A stretch of DNA of 64,000 nucleotides from Acidobacteriota bacterium (lineage in GTDB: Bacteria > Acidobacteriota > Holophagae > Acanthopleuribacterales > Acanthopleuribacteraceae), in NCBI GenBank assembly GCA_020439745.1, contig JAGQSC010000021.1, positions 362,409 to 426,408 on the forward strand. Reading direction: 5' to 3'. Each line of letters begins with the position of its first letter. Positions within the stretch are counted from its first letter, which is position 1. The notes under the pieces were generated by a model. The model was not told where the DNA came from and did no database searches. It saw nothing but the letters and a program-made list of their open reading frames with translations. Positions 45,539 through 54,887 of this stretch are shown here, one piece after another. The position numbers were made by a program, and so were the translations under genes.

Positions 45539-46008
45539 CAGGATCGATAGGCTTTTGTTATTTCAATCGTTTCGACGGGCACATCGCGGGCACCTGTTTT
45601 TGCGGCACCGATCGCGTCCACCACGTCCATGCCACTCTTGACCTTGCCAAAAACGGCGTAGCCGTAGTCACGAGTTCCGTGGTCCAGAAAATCGTTATCC
45701 ACCAAGTTAATAAAGAACTGTGAGGTGGCGCTGTCAATATCGGTGGTGCGGGCCATGGCCAGCGTACCCCTTTGATTCTTAAGTCCATTCTTGGCTTCGT
45801 TCTTGATTGGAGCTCGCGTGTTTTTGCGTCCCATGTCGGCGGTCATGCCTCCTCCTTGGATCATGAATCCGGAAATCACTCGATGAAAGACCGTACCAGC
45901 ATAAAAACCATCATCCACGTACTGCAGAAAATTGGCCACTGATGTGGGTGCCTCAGCTTCAAAAAGTTCGATCTCAATGTTTCCCTTGTTGGTTTCCAGG
46001 ATGACCAT
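45538..46008 (-). CDS. Peptidyl-prolyl isomerase, cyclophilin type
   Basis: 156 residues without signal peptide, so cytoplasmic (PpiB-like). [20 protein letters not shown] and [22 protein letters not shown] contain the catalytic arginine and the binding-pocket phenylalanine, methionine and glutamine. It starts 2 bases after the VOC gene, third in an operon with the VOC and AstE-like genes. Confidence 0.96.
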   Translation of the reverse strand: MVILETNKGNIEIELFEAEAPTSVANFLQYVDDGFYAGTVFHRVISGFMIQGGGMTADMGRKNTRAPIKNEAKNGLKNQRGTLAMARTTDIDSATSQFFINLVDNDFLDHGTRDYGYAVFGKVKSGMDVVDAIGAAKTGARDVPVETIEITKAYRS

Positions 46009-46010
46009 GT

Positions 46011-46424
46011 TTATGCTCCTCGTTCAAATATCGTTGTTTCACTTTGGAATGTCTTGAATTCTAGATGATTGCCGGACGGATCGCGAATGAAGAAGGTACC
46101 CTGTTCACCGGCTTGGCCCTGAAAACGGATGCGCGGCTCAATTACAAAGGACACATTCAAAGCTTTCAATCGATCGGCCAGCGCTTGCCAATCCGGCCAG
46201 GGTAGAATCACACCAAAATGGGGGATAGGTACCTGATCTCCGTCGACTGGGTTGTGGTTGACCGTCTGTTTCTGTGCGAGATGGGCGGTAATTTGATGAC
46301 CCCTGAAATCAAAATCAATCCATTTTTCTGATGAACGACCAATGGCGCAACCCAGGATGTCCTGGTAGAAGTTCCTGGTCTGGTCCAGGTTGCTGACACC
46401 AAATGCATAGTGAAACCGATCCAT
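46011..46424 (-). CDS. VOC-family (glyoxalase/dioxygenase fold) protein
   Basis: 137 residues with two beta-alpha-beta-beta-beta halves: [23 protein letters not shown], and [18 protein letters not shown]. The DPSGNxLEF end is the usual metal-site glutamate. Length and layout fit a single-domain VOC dimer; substrate unknown. 10 bases after the AstE-like gene. Confidence 0.85.
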   Translation of the reverse strand: MDRFHYAFGVSNLDQTRNFYQDILGCAIGRSSEKWIDFDFRGHQITAHLAQKQTVNHNPVDGDQVPIPHFGVILPWPDWQALADRLKALNVSFVIEPRIRFQGQAGEQGTFFIRDPSGNHLEFKTFQSETTIFERGA

Positions 46425-46434
46425 GGTTACTCCT

Positions 46435-47382
46435 TTAGCTCGTCACGCCGAGATGCACCAACGCCTCGCCCCTGTGGATCACGCAGCGATGATTGACGCC
46501 AATCACCAAACCTTTGGTTTTGGCCTTGACTACAATTTCTCGCTCCCCAAATGGATCTGCCACCACGCCTACTATGTGAGATCGAGATACCAGTTGTCCC
46601 GGTGTCACACGTGCATTGAAAATGCCTGTGTGTGGCGCCCGTATCCAGGATGTCTTTGGATACTCAGGCCGGGGACCTGCCTCATCCTGATCGTTATTTT
46701 GCATGTTGAGATGCTTGAGCACGCGACGCACACCACTCAGTCCCACTTGGATCGCATCTTCGTCCAATCTCATGGACTCGCCACCTTCATAGGTGACACA
46801 GGCAATGTTGCGCTTGGACACTTCCTTCCGAAAAGACTGATCAGGTGGCTTGGAGTGCACAATGCAGCGCGCACCAAACGATCGCGCAAGCGAACGGGCG
46901 TCTGGTACCGAGAAATCACAACGAACTTGCGGGCAGTTGAACTTCGAACCGCCGCCTGTATGTAAATCAACCACAGCCTGGCAAAGAGGCACGACCCGCG
47001 TCATCAATACGTTGGCTACCTGACTGGAAAGCGATCCCTTGGATGTACCTGGAAAACTTCGGTTCAAATCTTTGCCTTCAGGAAGTCGACGAGAACTGTG
47101 GATAAACCCAAAAATGTTCACGACCGGGATGGCAATCACCAAGCCGCGGTCCGGCATCAGTTGCTGATTTCTGATCATCCGTCTGATGATCTCGATGCCA
47201 TTGATTTCGTCGCCATGGAGTCCGGCCGTGACCAGTAGCCCCGGCCCAGCTTCTAGCCCCTTGTAGACAAAGATAGGCAGTTCGATGGCAGTGTGGGTGG
47301 GTAACCTGGCGATTTGAAGTTCAAAGAGGTCGCGTGTTCCGGGGGCGATGCGTTGAATATCGAGCAATGTTGGCGCAGGCAT
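46435..47382 (-). CDS. Succinylglutamate desuccinylase/aspartoacylase family deacylase
   Basis: 315 residues, zinc carboxypeptidase-like fold of the AstE/AspA family (M14 clan). GLHGDEINGIEI gives His and Glu ligands, and VVDLHTGG the second His; a C-terminal beta domain follows from about 230. It hydrolyses an N-acyl amino acid or related amide. No arginine-succinyl (ast) genes are near, so the AstE name is not used. Confidence 0.85.
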   Translation of the reverse strand: MPAPTLLDIQRIAPGTRDLFELQIARLPTHTAIELPIFVYKGLEAGPGLLVTAGLHGDEINGIEIIRRMIRNQQLMPDRGLVIAIPVVNIFGFIHSSRRLPEGKDLNRSFPGTSKGSLSSQVANVLMTRVVPLCQAVVDLHTGGGSKFNCPQVRCDFSVPDARSLARSFGARCIVHSKPPDQSFRKEVSKRNIACVTYEGGESMRLDEDAIQVGLSGVRRVLKHLNMQNNDQDEAGPRPEYPKTSWIRAPHTGIFNARVTPGQLVSRSHIVGVVADPFGEREIVVKAKTKGLVIGVNHRCVIHRGEALVHLGVTS

Positions 47383-47419
47383 TCAGATGCACTCCATGAG
47401 AGCAATCCTAACACGAACA

Positions 47420-49093
47420 TCAAGGCGAGATAATCAGTGCGGGCGTGAACAGAAGCTGCGCTCCGTCGCGCCCCGATATATTGATACCGGTTAATGACGA
47501 ACGGTTGGAATGGGCCTCAACCCTGGTTATCTCCAGCGGGTTCATCAGGTTCTCAAAAAGACCATCCAGCGTGCCTCGAAATCGTTGGTGGGTTTGTAGC
47601 GTGATTTCTTGGGTATCAATTAATTCGCCTTGGATGTTACGTGCAACCAACTCAATCTGAGCGGTCTCCGGCCCCGCGTTCATGAACGCTAACCCCTTCC
47701 AGGTCAACGGGATTTCGTCGAGATCCGCAAATTGAAAGAGCAACTCTGATCCGAGTTCAGGGGAACATCTCAGTTCTGCAGTGCCACCTTGTTCGGGATG
47801 GATGTAGATGATTCGTGCCGCTATGGACCCACTGGTGGTGATGACCCCGGAATGGGCAGTTACTGCATAAGACCTAACATCGATCTGCATGGAATAAGTG
47901 ACGTCCTCGTACCAGATGCCAAGTGATTGTCCCATTTCATCAAATAACTCGATTTCAACTGCAACAGGTCCATTTAAGGCATCAATCAGTAGCCAACTGG
48001 ACCATTCCGTGGCGATATGGGTAATGGGTATGCGTTTCAATTGTCGCGGCAATTGCAACCAGTTGGACCAGCGCTGCAAGGCCAACCTGGCAACGCCCTG
48101 GTGATCGAACAATCCTGTGTCGCGCCAGATAGCACTCAGTGGGTCCTGACCCAAAGTGTCATTCCAGATCGGGTCGAAATCTCGAACGGTGAACCAAATC
48201 AGAAATCGCGCTTGAAGAGTGGTGGCTTCGTGCAACAGTGCAGCGAGGTAGGCGTCCTGATCAACAGACGAGCTGGAAACGTGCAGGCCAAACGCATCGA
48301 TATTCAGGTCCTCGGCAATCCAGCCCGTTTCCGTGATCGCCACCGGTTTTCCCGGAACGAGATCGGTGATCTGGCGCAACCAATTCTCTGGTAGCTGATC
48401 TGGGGACCGATGTTGCGGGTCATAAAAGGCATACGGGTAAACAGACACACCAATCCAGTCAATGTAGGGCGCGATGGCCGGAAGGTATTGCTGCAACTGA
48501 AGTGACTGTGCCGTCGACGGCGACTTGAGGGCCACCGAAATCATAAGCGGTAAGTCAGGAAAGCGGGTTTTCAAGGCGTTGTAAACGCGTTCCGCAAATA
48601 CCACGTATTTCGCCCAGCGTTCAGGACTGTGCAAGACGAGTTCACTGGCTTCAGTCCCGTAGTTGAAGGCGATCGGGTCAAATCGCTCGATCAAGTCTGT
48701 GGCGAATGAGATATAGGCCTGGGCTACTTCTGGATGATCAAAGTCGCGGCCATCCCAGGGAGGTGGAAGTGGCTGATTGTCGCTGGTGCTCCAATAGGGT
48801 GCCAAGCCATCGCGGAGATTGCTCAATGAATCAATCGCGAGATATATCGGTTTATTGGATCGCGCCAGCCTGAAGGCAAGTTCGTTCTCGACGGCATCAG
48901 CATAAGACGCACCTTCCAATGCTTCCTGCCAAGGGATCCCACCCATAATGTGCTGATCCACGAGGTCGCCTTGCCGCTGGATCTCTGTGTAGACCCAGTC
49001 CACGGCTTCCAGGGTTGCTTCATAAGGCCATGGTGTGAAGCCCATTTGAAAGGGTCGTGTGTTTTGGGCCAATAAAAGCAATGCGATCCACAT
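47420..49093 (-). CDS. Exported glycoside-hydrolase-like TIM-barrel protein
   Basis: 557 residues. Signal peptide (MWIALLLLAQN), a TIM-barrel-like domain (about 20-370), then a beta-rich domain (about 375-557). FNYGTEASE (possible acid/base Glu) and AITETGW (possible nucleophile Glu) lie at the ends of strands as in clan GH-A enzymes such as GH53. I cannot assign a GH family. The start at 49093 has GGAGG before it; an in-frame start at 49138 has none. Confidence 0.7.
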   Translation of the reverse strand: MWIALLLLAQNTRPFQMGFTPWPYEATLEAVDWVYTEIQRQGDLVDQHIMGGIPWQEALEGASYADAVENELAFRLARSNKPIYLAIDSLSNLRDGLAPYWSTSDNQPLPPPWDGRDFDHPEVAQAYISFATDLIERFDPIAFNYGTEASELVLHSPERWAKYVVFAERVYNALKTRFPDLPLMISVALKSPSTAQSLQLQQYLPAIAPYIDWIGVSVYPYAFYDPQHRSPDQLPENWLRQITDLVPGKPVAITETGWIAEDLNIDAFGLHVSSSSVDQDAYLAALLHEATTLQARFLIWFTVRDFDPIWNDTLGQDPLSAIWRDTGLFDHQGVARLALQRWSNWLQLPRQLKRIPITHIATEWSSWLLIDALNGPVAVEIELFDEMGQSLGIWYEDVTYSMQIDVRSYAVTAHSGVITTSGSIAARIIYIHPEQGGTAELRCSPELGSELLFQFADLDEIPLTWKGLAFMNAGPETAQIELVARNIQGELIDTQEITLQTHQRFRGTLDGLFENLMNPLEITRVEAHSNRSSLTGINISGRDGAQLLFTPALIISP

Positions 49094-49154
49094 GCATACC
49101 TCCACGGACTTTGATACGCAGACTGGATCACCGTCCACCTACGCTCAGATGTCA

Positions 49155-49183
49155 TTGACTTGTGAGAAACCGAAGACTATCTT
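49155..49183 (+). promoter_or_regulatory. Promoter of the delta-60 repeat gene
   Basis: TTGACT (49155-49160), 17 bases, TATCTT (49178-49183), with a leader of about 55 bases to the ATG at 49245. Confidence 0.6.
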
Positions 49184-49244
49184 TCAGAAAACAACTGAAT
49201 CGAAATAACAGGCCACTGATGGCGCTGCGCTTGAAAGGTATCTT

Positions 49245-50861
49245 ATGCTTTTTCTCTTGTGGTGTTTAGCGTTTGGGGATGGTGCGCTTGATTTGAGTTT
49301 CGATGGTGATGGAAAGGTGAGTACGCCCATTGGTGCGACCGTCGATGAAGCCACCGTATGCCTGTTGCGACAGAACGGGTCCATCGTGTTGGGCGGTTAT
49401 GCCCACAATGGGACCGACTTTGATTTTGCGATGGTGGGCTATTTAAGCAATGGATCGCTAGATATGAGTTTTGGAACTGGGGGAAAGGTCGTCCTCGACA
49501 TGGGCGGAACGGACAAAGCCTATGCTGGATTCATTCAGGGCGATGGGAAGATCGTATTGGTGGGCGAAAGCAATGCGGGTGGCGATATAGACATGGCCAT
49601 TGCCCGTTTCGACAGCGATGGCACTCCAGACATGAGCTTCGATACCGATGCATTTACACTGCAGGACTTGGGACAGAGTGAACTGGCTCAAGGTGTTGCG
49701 GGACAAATTGATGGCAAGATAGTAGTGGGCGGTTACACAAGCAATGGGATCAATTGGAATATGGTCCTCATGCGGTTGAACCTCGATGGCAGCTTGGATG
49801 AGTGTTTTGACACGGACGGTGTCGTGACTGCCTCGTTGGGGGCCAACAGCCTTGCCCAGGCGATACACCTGTGGAACGGCAAAATCTTGGCCGTCGGTCA
49901 AAGGGGATCGGACGTCTTGATTGCGCGTTACACAAGCAACGGACAACTCGATCTTGCGTTCGACATGGATGGTTATGCGACCACCGCTGTAGCTGCCATC
50001 TCCATTGGCAAGGCAATAGCTATCCAGCACGATGGCCGTCTGGTCGTGGCTGCTACCGCCTATGGAGCCACCCAGTATTTTTCGGCAATTCGATATTTGG
50101 CCAATGGTGCACTTGATACAACGTTTGGCGTGGCGGGAATAGCTGCTGTTCCCATCCAGACTACAGACGACGCGCGGGCTATCGCCCTTCAAAGGGATGG
50201 AAAAATCCTTTTGGCCGGAAGTACTTTTGCCGGAAGCTTCTATGACATGGCGCTCGTGCGTTTGAACACCAATGGATCGCTGGATACATCTTTCGACATG
50301 GACGGCATTGTCGTACAGGATTTTCTGTCGACTCACGATGTGGCATCGGCTGTTCGAGTTCAGCCCGATGGCAAGATTTTAGCCGCAGGCCATATCTACC
50401 TGGCGGGTAACTCCGATTTTGCCATGGCTCGTTACTGCTCGCTGACTGCCATGACACCCCAACGTGGTAATGCTCAAGGGCTAACACCCTTGATTCTGGG
50501 CGGATCGGCCAATTGCAGCAGTATGGGCGACACCCTTCAGTGGGAAAACTTGACCAGTGGATTTATGTACCCACTCAACCAAAACCCCATCACCGTGGAT
50601 CCCATACTCACGCAAACCAGTACCTTCCGAATGACTGTCACCGATCCTGTCACCATGGCGAGTAGTTCGGTGATGGTGCCCATACTGGTACATGATAGTC
50701 TCATCTACGATTGGAACGGCGACGGCTGTAATAGTGTGGCGGATATCCAGAACGCGGCCGTGTTTTGGCGACAGAACTATATGAACGATCCCAATGGGGA
50801 TGGCTGGATGGACATACGCGATTATCTCTACATCAACACCGACCAGACGGTGTGTCCTTAA
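49245..50861 (+). CDS. Secreted delta-60 repeat propeller with dockerin-like tail
   Basis: 538 residues. A short hydrophobic start (MLFLLWCLAFGDG) is followed by about seven delta-60 repeats (LDLSFDGDGKV...DGKIVLVG...FAMVGYLSNGSLD) to about residue 400, a short Ig-like stretch, and two calcium-loop-like motifs, DWNGDGCNSVAD and DPNGDGWMDIRD, at the end. These resemble a complete dockerin with two EF-hand loops. Function likely extracellular and structural. Its stop overlaps the converging CRTAC1 gene. Confidence 0.82.
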   Translation: MLFLLWCLAFGDGALDLSFDGDGKVSTPIGATVDEATVCLLRQNGSIVLGGYAHNGTDFDFAMVGYLSNGSLDMSFGTGGKVVLDMGGTDKAYAGFIQGDGKIVLVGESNAGGDIDMAIARFDSDGTPDMSFDTDAFTLQDLGQSELAQGVAGQIDGKIVVGGYTSNGINWNMVLMRLNLDGSLDECFDTDGVVTASLGANSLAQAIHLWNGKILAVGQRGSDVLIARYTSNGQLDLAFDMDGYATTAVAAISIGKAIAIQHDGRLVVAATAYGATQYFSAIRYLANGALDTTFGVAGIAAVPIQTTDDARAIALQRDGKILLAGSTFAGSFYDMALVRLNTNGSLDTSFDMDGIVVQDFLSTHDVASAVRVQPDGKILAAGHIYLAGNSDFAMARYCSLTAMTPQRGNAQGLTPLILGGSANCSSMGDTLQWENLTSGFMYPLNQNPITVDPILTQTSTFRMTVTDPVTMASSSVMVPILVHDSLIYDWNGDGCNSVADIQNAAVFWRQNYMNDPNGDGWMDIRDYLYINTDQTVCP

Positions 50862-52480
50862 CGATCGAAGGTTACACTGTGATACTGATTGGGGTTGGGT
50901 GTGGCGAGTGTCTTGACTTCACCCAGATACTGGACTTTGATCTCCTGAATGGCTGTTTGGTCGCCAAGTCCAAAAAGCACGCGCGGGTCACTGGCGCTGG
51001 CGTAGCTGCCATCCGTGTGGACCCAAGCGGTTTGTGCCTTCTCGCCTGCCAGTTGGCACGATACAGTCGCCCCGATGGCAGGCCCACCGGCCTTATTGCG
51101 TACGTCGATTCCTATCCAATTCCATAGGCTCAACTGATTGATGAATACCTGGACGGGCTCGTTTAGGTTGACCACCACTAAATCGGCATCGCCATCGTTG
51201 TCTAAGTCGCCGGCAGCCAAGCCCCGACTGATCAGAGCAGCATCGAAGGCGCCACCCGTTGCCACCAGGTCAAATCGGGAGCCATGATCATTGATGTAGA
51301 TCTGATTGGTCTGACGAAAAACCGATGACTCGCCGTGGGCGTCCAGGCCTGATTGGCTGTGCACGGCACCATTGACACACACCAAATCCATCCATCCATC
51401 CATGTTCAAGTCCACTGCAACGGTTCCGAACCCGGTATAAGGGAGGCTGGGCGCTGCCAGGCCCAAAGCTGCGGTTCGGTCCCTGAAATAGCCTTTACCT
51501 GTGTTTTCGTAATAGGTGTTGCTTTCGGTGTCCAGATGGGTGAGGAACAGGTCGGGAAATCCGTTCCGATCAAAATCAGCCGCAGCAACACCCATACTCG
51601 CTTCGGGTAATCCAGACCCACTCAGCGACACCCCCAGAATCAAACCCATCTCCTCCAGATGAGTGCCGTGGTTGTGCCACAACTCATTGGCATCGCCATC
51701 GTTGGCAACCATAAGATCCAACGTACCATTCAAGTCATAATCAAATGCAAGCACGCCCAACCCAGCACCGCGCACAGGCACGTTCAAGAGTCCCGACACA
51801 TCCTCAAAGGTGCCATCACCCTTGTTGCGGAACAGCTTGTCGGCTGCGGCTGGACAACAGTCAGGCCCACAGTAGTCGCGAGCGCTGTTGGGCGCAAAGC
51901 ACTTTGGGTTGTGGGCCAGGTTGAATTGGATGTAATTACAGACATACAAATCCTGCCAGCCATCGCCGTCATAGTCCACAAAAGTCGCGCTTGTGCCCCA
52001 ACCTGTATCGGCGGTACCTGATGCGGCACTTATGTCTTCAAATCGCCCATTGCCGAGATTGCGCCACATTTGATTCGCGCCGAATGCCGTGATGTACAGG
52101 TCCAGGTCGCCATCGCCGTCGATATCTCCTACGGCTACGCCCTGACCATAGGTGAAGGATTTGAAGCCTGCCTTCTGGGTGTGGTCCACAAATCCGAGAA
52201 CGCCATCTTCCAGAGTATTGCGATACAAACGCCCACTCAGCGAATTGAACTCCGAAGCTTTGGGGTGGTCACTTGGGCCTAGCCATCCGCCTTGCACCAG
52301 AAAAAGGTCCAGGTCGCCATCCTGGTCGTAATCAAAGAGCGCTACACCGCCACCCGTAATTTCGGGGAAGAAGAACTCGCCGTATGCGCCGTTCTGATAC
52401 GTGAAGTCGATGCCCAACTTCTTCGAACTTTCGTCTAGTACAAAGTCAGATGCCGCCCACAAGCACAGCCAAAGAACCAT
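50858..52480 (-). CDS. CRTAC1-like FG-GAP/ASPIC-UnbV protein
   Basis: 540 residues with signal peptide (LWLCLWAAS). Many FDYDQDGDLDLFLVQGG / DIDGDGDLDLYITAFG calcium-binding FG-GAP (VCBS) blades form a propeller to about residue 440. The last 95 residues are an ASPIC/UnbV domain (IGIDVRNKAGGPAIGATVS). Function unknown, extracytoplasmic. Common in Acidobacteriota and Planctomycetota. Confidence 0.9.
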   Translation of the reverse strand: MVLWLCLWAASDFVLDESSKKLGIDFTYQNGAYGEFFFPEITGGGVALFDYDQDGDLDLFLVQGGWLGPSDHPKASEFNSLSGRLYRNTLEDGVLGFVDHTQKAGFKSFTYGQGVAVGDIDGDGDLDLYITAFGANQMWRNLGNGRFEDISAASGTADTGWGTSATFVDYDGDGWQDLYVCNYIQFNLAHNPKCFAPNSARDYCGPDCCPAAADKLFRNKGDGTFEDVSGLLNVPVRGAGLGVLAFDYDLNGTLDLMVANDGDANELWHNHGTHLEEMGLILGVSLSGSGLPEASMGVAAADFDRNGFPDLFLTHLDTESNTYYENTGKGYFRDRTAALGLAAPSLPYTGFGTVAVDLNMDGWMDLVCVNGAVHSQSGLDAHGESSVFRQTNQIYINDHGSRFDLVATGGAFDAALISRGLAAGDLDNDGDADLVVVNLNEPVQVFINQLSLWNWIGIDVRNKAGGPAIGATVSCQLAGEKAQTAWVHTDGSYASASDPRVLFGLGDQTAIQEIKVQYLGEVKTLATPNPNQYHSVTFDR

Positions 52481-52518
52481 AAGTCACCCTCCGTGCGGCT
52501 GCCATTGTACCAATCGAT

Positions 52519-52977
52519 TTACCCTTGCGGTTGGATATGGATTTGGGTCTTGACGGAATTAGCGATGAAGCACTTTTGGTGTGCTTTGTGGTGGAGATCC
52601 CCCAATGCCTGGCCGGTTGGTTGCTCGCCTGTGAAGGTGACATGTGGATTCAAAGTGACATCCGTGAACGCCAGATCGCCCGCATCATTGCGGCGCAGAG
52701 TACCGCTTGCCTGGTCCCGATAAGACGCTACTATCCAACCATCGTCGGAAGCCAAATGTAGGAACCACAACATGTGACAACTGGCCAGCGATGCAATGAA
52801 CGCCTCTTCTGGATCCACACACGCAGGGTTAGAAAGGGGCGTGGGTACAATGGAAGGCGAAGCTGAGGCTTCGACACGAGCACCACCGTCAAATTGCCAC
52901 TCATGGGTTCTTTGATACTTGCCACTGGCGAAATCACCTTGTAGGTGCCAATCGATGGTTGCTGTGTGATGTGACAA
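52519..52977 (-). CDS. OsmC-family protein
   Basis: 152 residues of the OsmC/YhfA superfamily. The two cysteines lie in NPACVDPEEAFIASLASCHML, the region used for thiol peroxidase activity on organic hydroperoxides. The start is TTG 52977 with GGAGG six bases upstream, giving MSHHTATIDW. Longer in-frame starts (53004, 53031) lack a ribosome site, and the longest overlaps the promoter. Confidence 0.88.
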   Translation of the reverse strand: MSHHTATIDWHLQGDFASGKYQRTHEWQFDGGARVEASASPSIVPTPLSNPACVDPEEAFIASLASCHMLWFLHLASDDGWIVASYRDQASGTLRRNDAGDLAFTDVTLNPHVTFTGEQPTGQALGDLHHKAHQKCFIANSVKTQIHIQPQG

Positions 52978-53019
52978 CGTTCGCCTCCAACTGTTTTGGC
53001 GCATTCTCGGATGTTTTTG

Positions 53020-53047
53020 GTTATGATGCAATCAACCGCATATGCAA
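53020..53047 (-). promoter_or_regulatory. Putative promoter of the OsmC gene
   Basis: On the minus strand TTGCAT (53047-53042), 16 bases, CATAAC (53025-53020). It lies upstream of the chosen TTG start and inside the longer reading frame, supporting the shorter protein. Confidence 0.45.
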
Positions 53048-53058
53048 TGGAGGTGCTC

Positions 53059-53514
53059 ATGTCTGAGAATTACTACAGCCCACCTGCCAGCAAACCAGTT
53101 AATCCCCAAGAATTCAGCCAGCAGGCGTTGAACACTATGGCCGACCATGTCACCCGTACCAGAGGTTGGTTGCTCTTTTTTGTCGTGATGTTTGGCTTGA
53201 TGATTTTGCTCATGCTTGTTGCTGCAGTGGGCATGCTCGTTGTAGGTGCGGGTGACAATTCTTTATTCGGGGCTGGCATGGCGGTGGTCTATCTGTTGGT
53301 TGCCGTGGTTTATGGTCTTTTTGGCTGGATCATTTACCGTGTGGCCCGGGCTGCCGGTACCGTCAGAGATCAACCTGGCGCTGCGTCTCTGATTGAATTC
53401 TGCGATCAAAACCGGCGCATGTGGAAGACTTGGGGCATCATTTCAATTACGATTATGAGCCTCTATATTGTAGGTATCGTCTTGGCTATTGCTATTCCAC
53501 TCTTGGCCGCGTAG
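53059..53514 (+). CDS. Four-helix membrane protein (DUF5362-like)
   Basis: 151 residues: cytoplasmic N-terminus with proline-rich start, then four hydrophobic helices (about 38-62, 68-92 region, 125-150). RGWLLFFVVMFGLMILLM and the CDQNRRMWKTWGIISI region resemble DUF5362-type proteins, by memory only. ATG 53059 is preceded by GGAGG. Divergent from the OsmC gene. Confidence 0.6.
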   Translation: MSENYYSPPASKPVNPQEFSQQALNTMADHVTRTRGWLLFFVVMFGLMILLMLVAAVGMLVVGAGDNSLFGAGMAVVYLLVAVVYGLFGWIIYRVARAAGTVRDQPGAASLIEFCDQNRRMWKTWGIISITIMSLYIVGIVLAIAIPLLAA

Positions 53515-53517
53515 GAC

Positions 53518-54327
53518 CTACGTGAAAGCAATTTGCGTCAGCCGCAGATAGGTCTGATCGGTTAACTGACCGTCGGGATTGATTTGATGCGCAATCTGGA
53601 AACCCGTTAACGCTTGACCGGTGCGCGGCCCTAACACGCCGTCGATCTTTCCGGGCGCAAATCCCAGCAAGAGAAGCGCAGCCTGGGCGGTGCGAACTTC
53701 CAGGTTGGGCATGCTTCCCGATGAGAAGCGGGCATACTGAGCTTCCAGCTTCAGGTGGTAGCGATTCCTTTCATAACCCGAACCGTTGTAGCCGCGTGCG
53801 AACGGACGCCATTGATGATTTCTAAGGGGTGCATCCAGCCTTGCATCGAGCATGAAGCCCACCATCGCCATGAGCTGGGCATCCTCACTTTGCACCATGT
53901 CGGTCACCATGGTTTCCGCTGAAGCATAGCCGGCAGCCTCATGGTTAAATCCCATCACCTGGCCAATGCCCCACGACGCTGATTTCAAGGCAGGCTCCAA
54001 ACCCAATCCATGGTCGACGCATAAGTCTAGTGCGGCCTCAAGCTTGGGATACTGGTCATTGAGGGAGCCGTAACCACCGGGCCTACCGGAAAGAGCGGGG
54101 TGCGATTGATTGAATCTGCCATCGGTGAATTTTTTAAATTTGTGCCGTTCAAACAGGATATGGGGACGTCGATCAGGCCGAAAACCAAACCCTTGTGTCA
54201 AGCCCGCTGTCTCCACTTCAAACACCGCCCATAGGGCTGCCGCCTGTCCCGCAGCCAGACCCAGGCGATCCAGTGCATCGGCCAGTCCCTGCCGGGTCAT
54301 GGGCAATCCCTTTGACCTGAATTCCAT
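53518..54327 (-). CDS. N-acetylmuramidase (DUF3380) with peptidoglycan-binding domain
   Basis: 269 residues. About 20-195 is a DUF3380 muramidase (ETAGLTQGFGFRPDRRPHILFERHKF, SWGIGQVMGFNHEAAGY, YNGSGYERNRY), as in phage endolysins. About 205-269 is a PG_binding_1 domain (AQAALLLLGFAPGKIDGVLGPRTGQAL). There is no signal peptide, so export would need a holin, a secretion system or cell lysis. GGAGGG precedes the ATG. No other phage genes are nearby. Confidence 0.88.
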   Translation of the reverse strand: MEFRSKGLPMTRQGLADALDRLGLAAGQAAALWAVFEVETAGLTQGFGFRPDRRPHILFERHKFKKFTDGRFNQSHPALSGRPGGYGSLNDQYPKLEAALDLCVDHGLGLEPALKSASWGIGQVMGFNHEAAGYASAETMVTDMVQSEDAQLMAMVGFMLDARLDAPLRNHQWRPFARGYNGSGYERNRYHLKLEAQYARFSSGSMPNLEVRTAQAALLLLGFAPGKIDGVLGPRTGQALTGFQIAHQINPDGQLTDQTYLRLTQIAFT

Positions 54328-54360
54328 TGTGCCCTCCGATATTCAGATGTGCCGACTTCT

Positions 54361-54378
54361 CAATAAAACATTTTATTG
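54361..54378. repeat. A/T palindrome upstream of the muramidase
   Basis: CAATAAAA-CA-TTTTATTG, a perfect 8-base inverted repeat, 34 bases before the muramidase start and 54 bases after the end of tlpA. The flanks are unusually A/T-rich for this window. It could be an operator or part of the muramidase promoter. Confidence 0.4.
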
Positions 54379-54431
54379 TCTATTTAGAGGTCAACATCAT
54401 AACAGAATATCGAAGGGCTGGATGGAGCCGT

Positions 54432-54887
54432 TTACTCGCTTGCGGTGGAACTGGAGCCAACTGACACGGTATGGTTCAGGAATTGGAGGAGTTTGGACCA
54501 GTCTTCAGGTGAATAGCCCGTGTGCTGGTAGACCACTTTTCCATTGGGATCCAAAACCAGGGTGGTGGGCATACCGGGCGGATTGAAATGGGCCACCCAC
54601 GACTGTTGCTGATCCCATAGGACGGGCATCGAGAGTTTGTGACGTTCGATCAATCCCGAATAGCCCTTCTTGGTATTGTCCACACAAACCACAATCACCT
54701 TGACCGCGGTGTTGCTGTCGGCAAGGCGCTGGAGTTGCGGTAAGGCCTTGTGGCATGGACCACACCATGATGCCGCGAAATCCACCACCACCCAATGGCC
54801 GTTCAGCGTATGGATTTCGTATGGGTTGTTGAACTGATCGGTAATCGCCGATGGCTGGATGAGCCATAGGAGCATCCAAATCATCAT
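54432..54887 (-). CDS. Exported TlpA/ResA-like thioredoxin
   Basis: 151 residues with an N-terminal hydrophobic segment (MMIWMLLWLIQPSA), probably a signal peptide or anchor. Thioredoxin motif SWCGPC near residue 41-46 and the cis-Pro loop PGMPTT. The start at 54887 overlaps the previous stop (ATGA); a longer in-frame GTG start at 54896 is possible. Last of four coupled genes with apbE, DUF4266 and DUF3570. Confidence 0.9.
   Translation of the reverse strand: MMIWMLLWLIQPSAITDQFNNPYEIHTLNGHWVVVDFAASWCGPCHKALPQLQRLADSNTAVKVIVVCVDNTKKGYSGLIERHKLSMPVLWDQQQSWVAHFNPPGMPTTLVLDPNGKVVYQHTGYSPEDWSKLLQFLNHTVSVGSSSTASE

Noticed and set aside
53518..54327. Prophage
   Set aside because: A single endolysin-like gene without integrase, capsid, tail, holin or attachment sites nearby.
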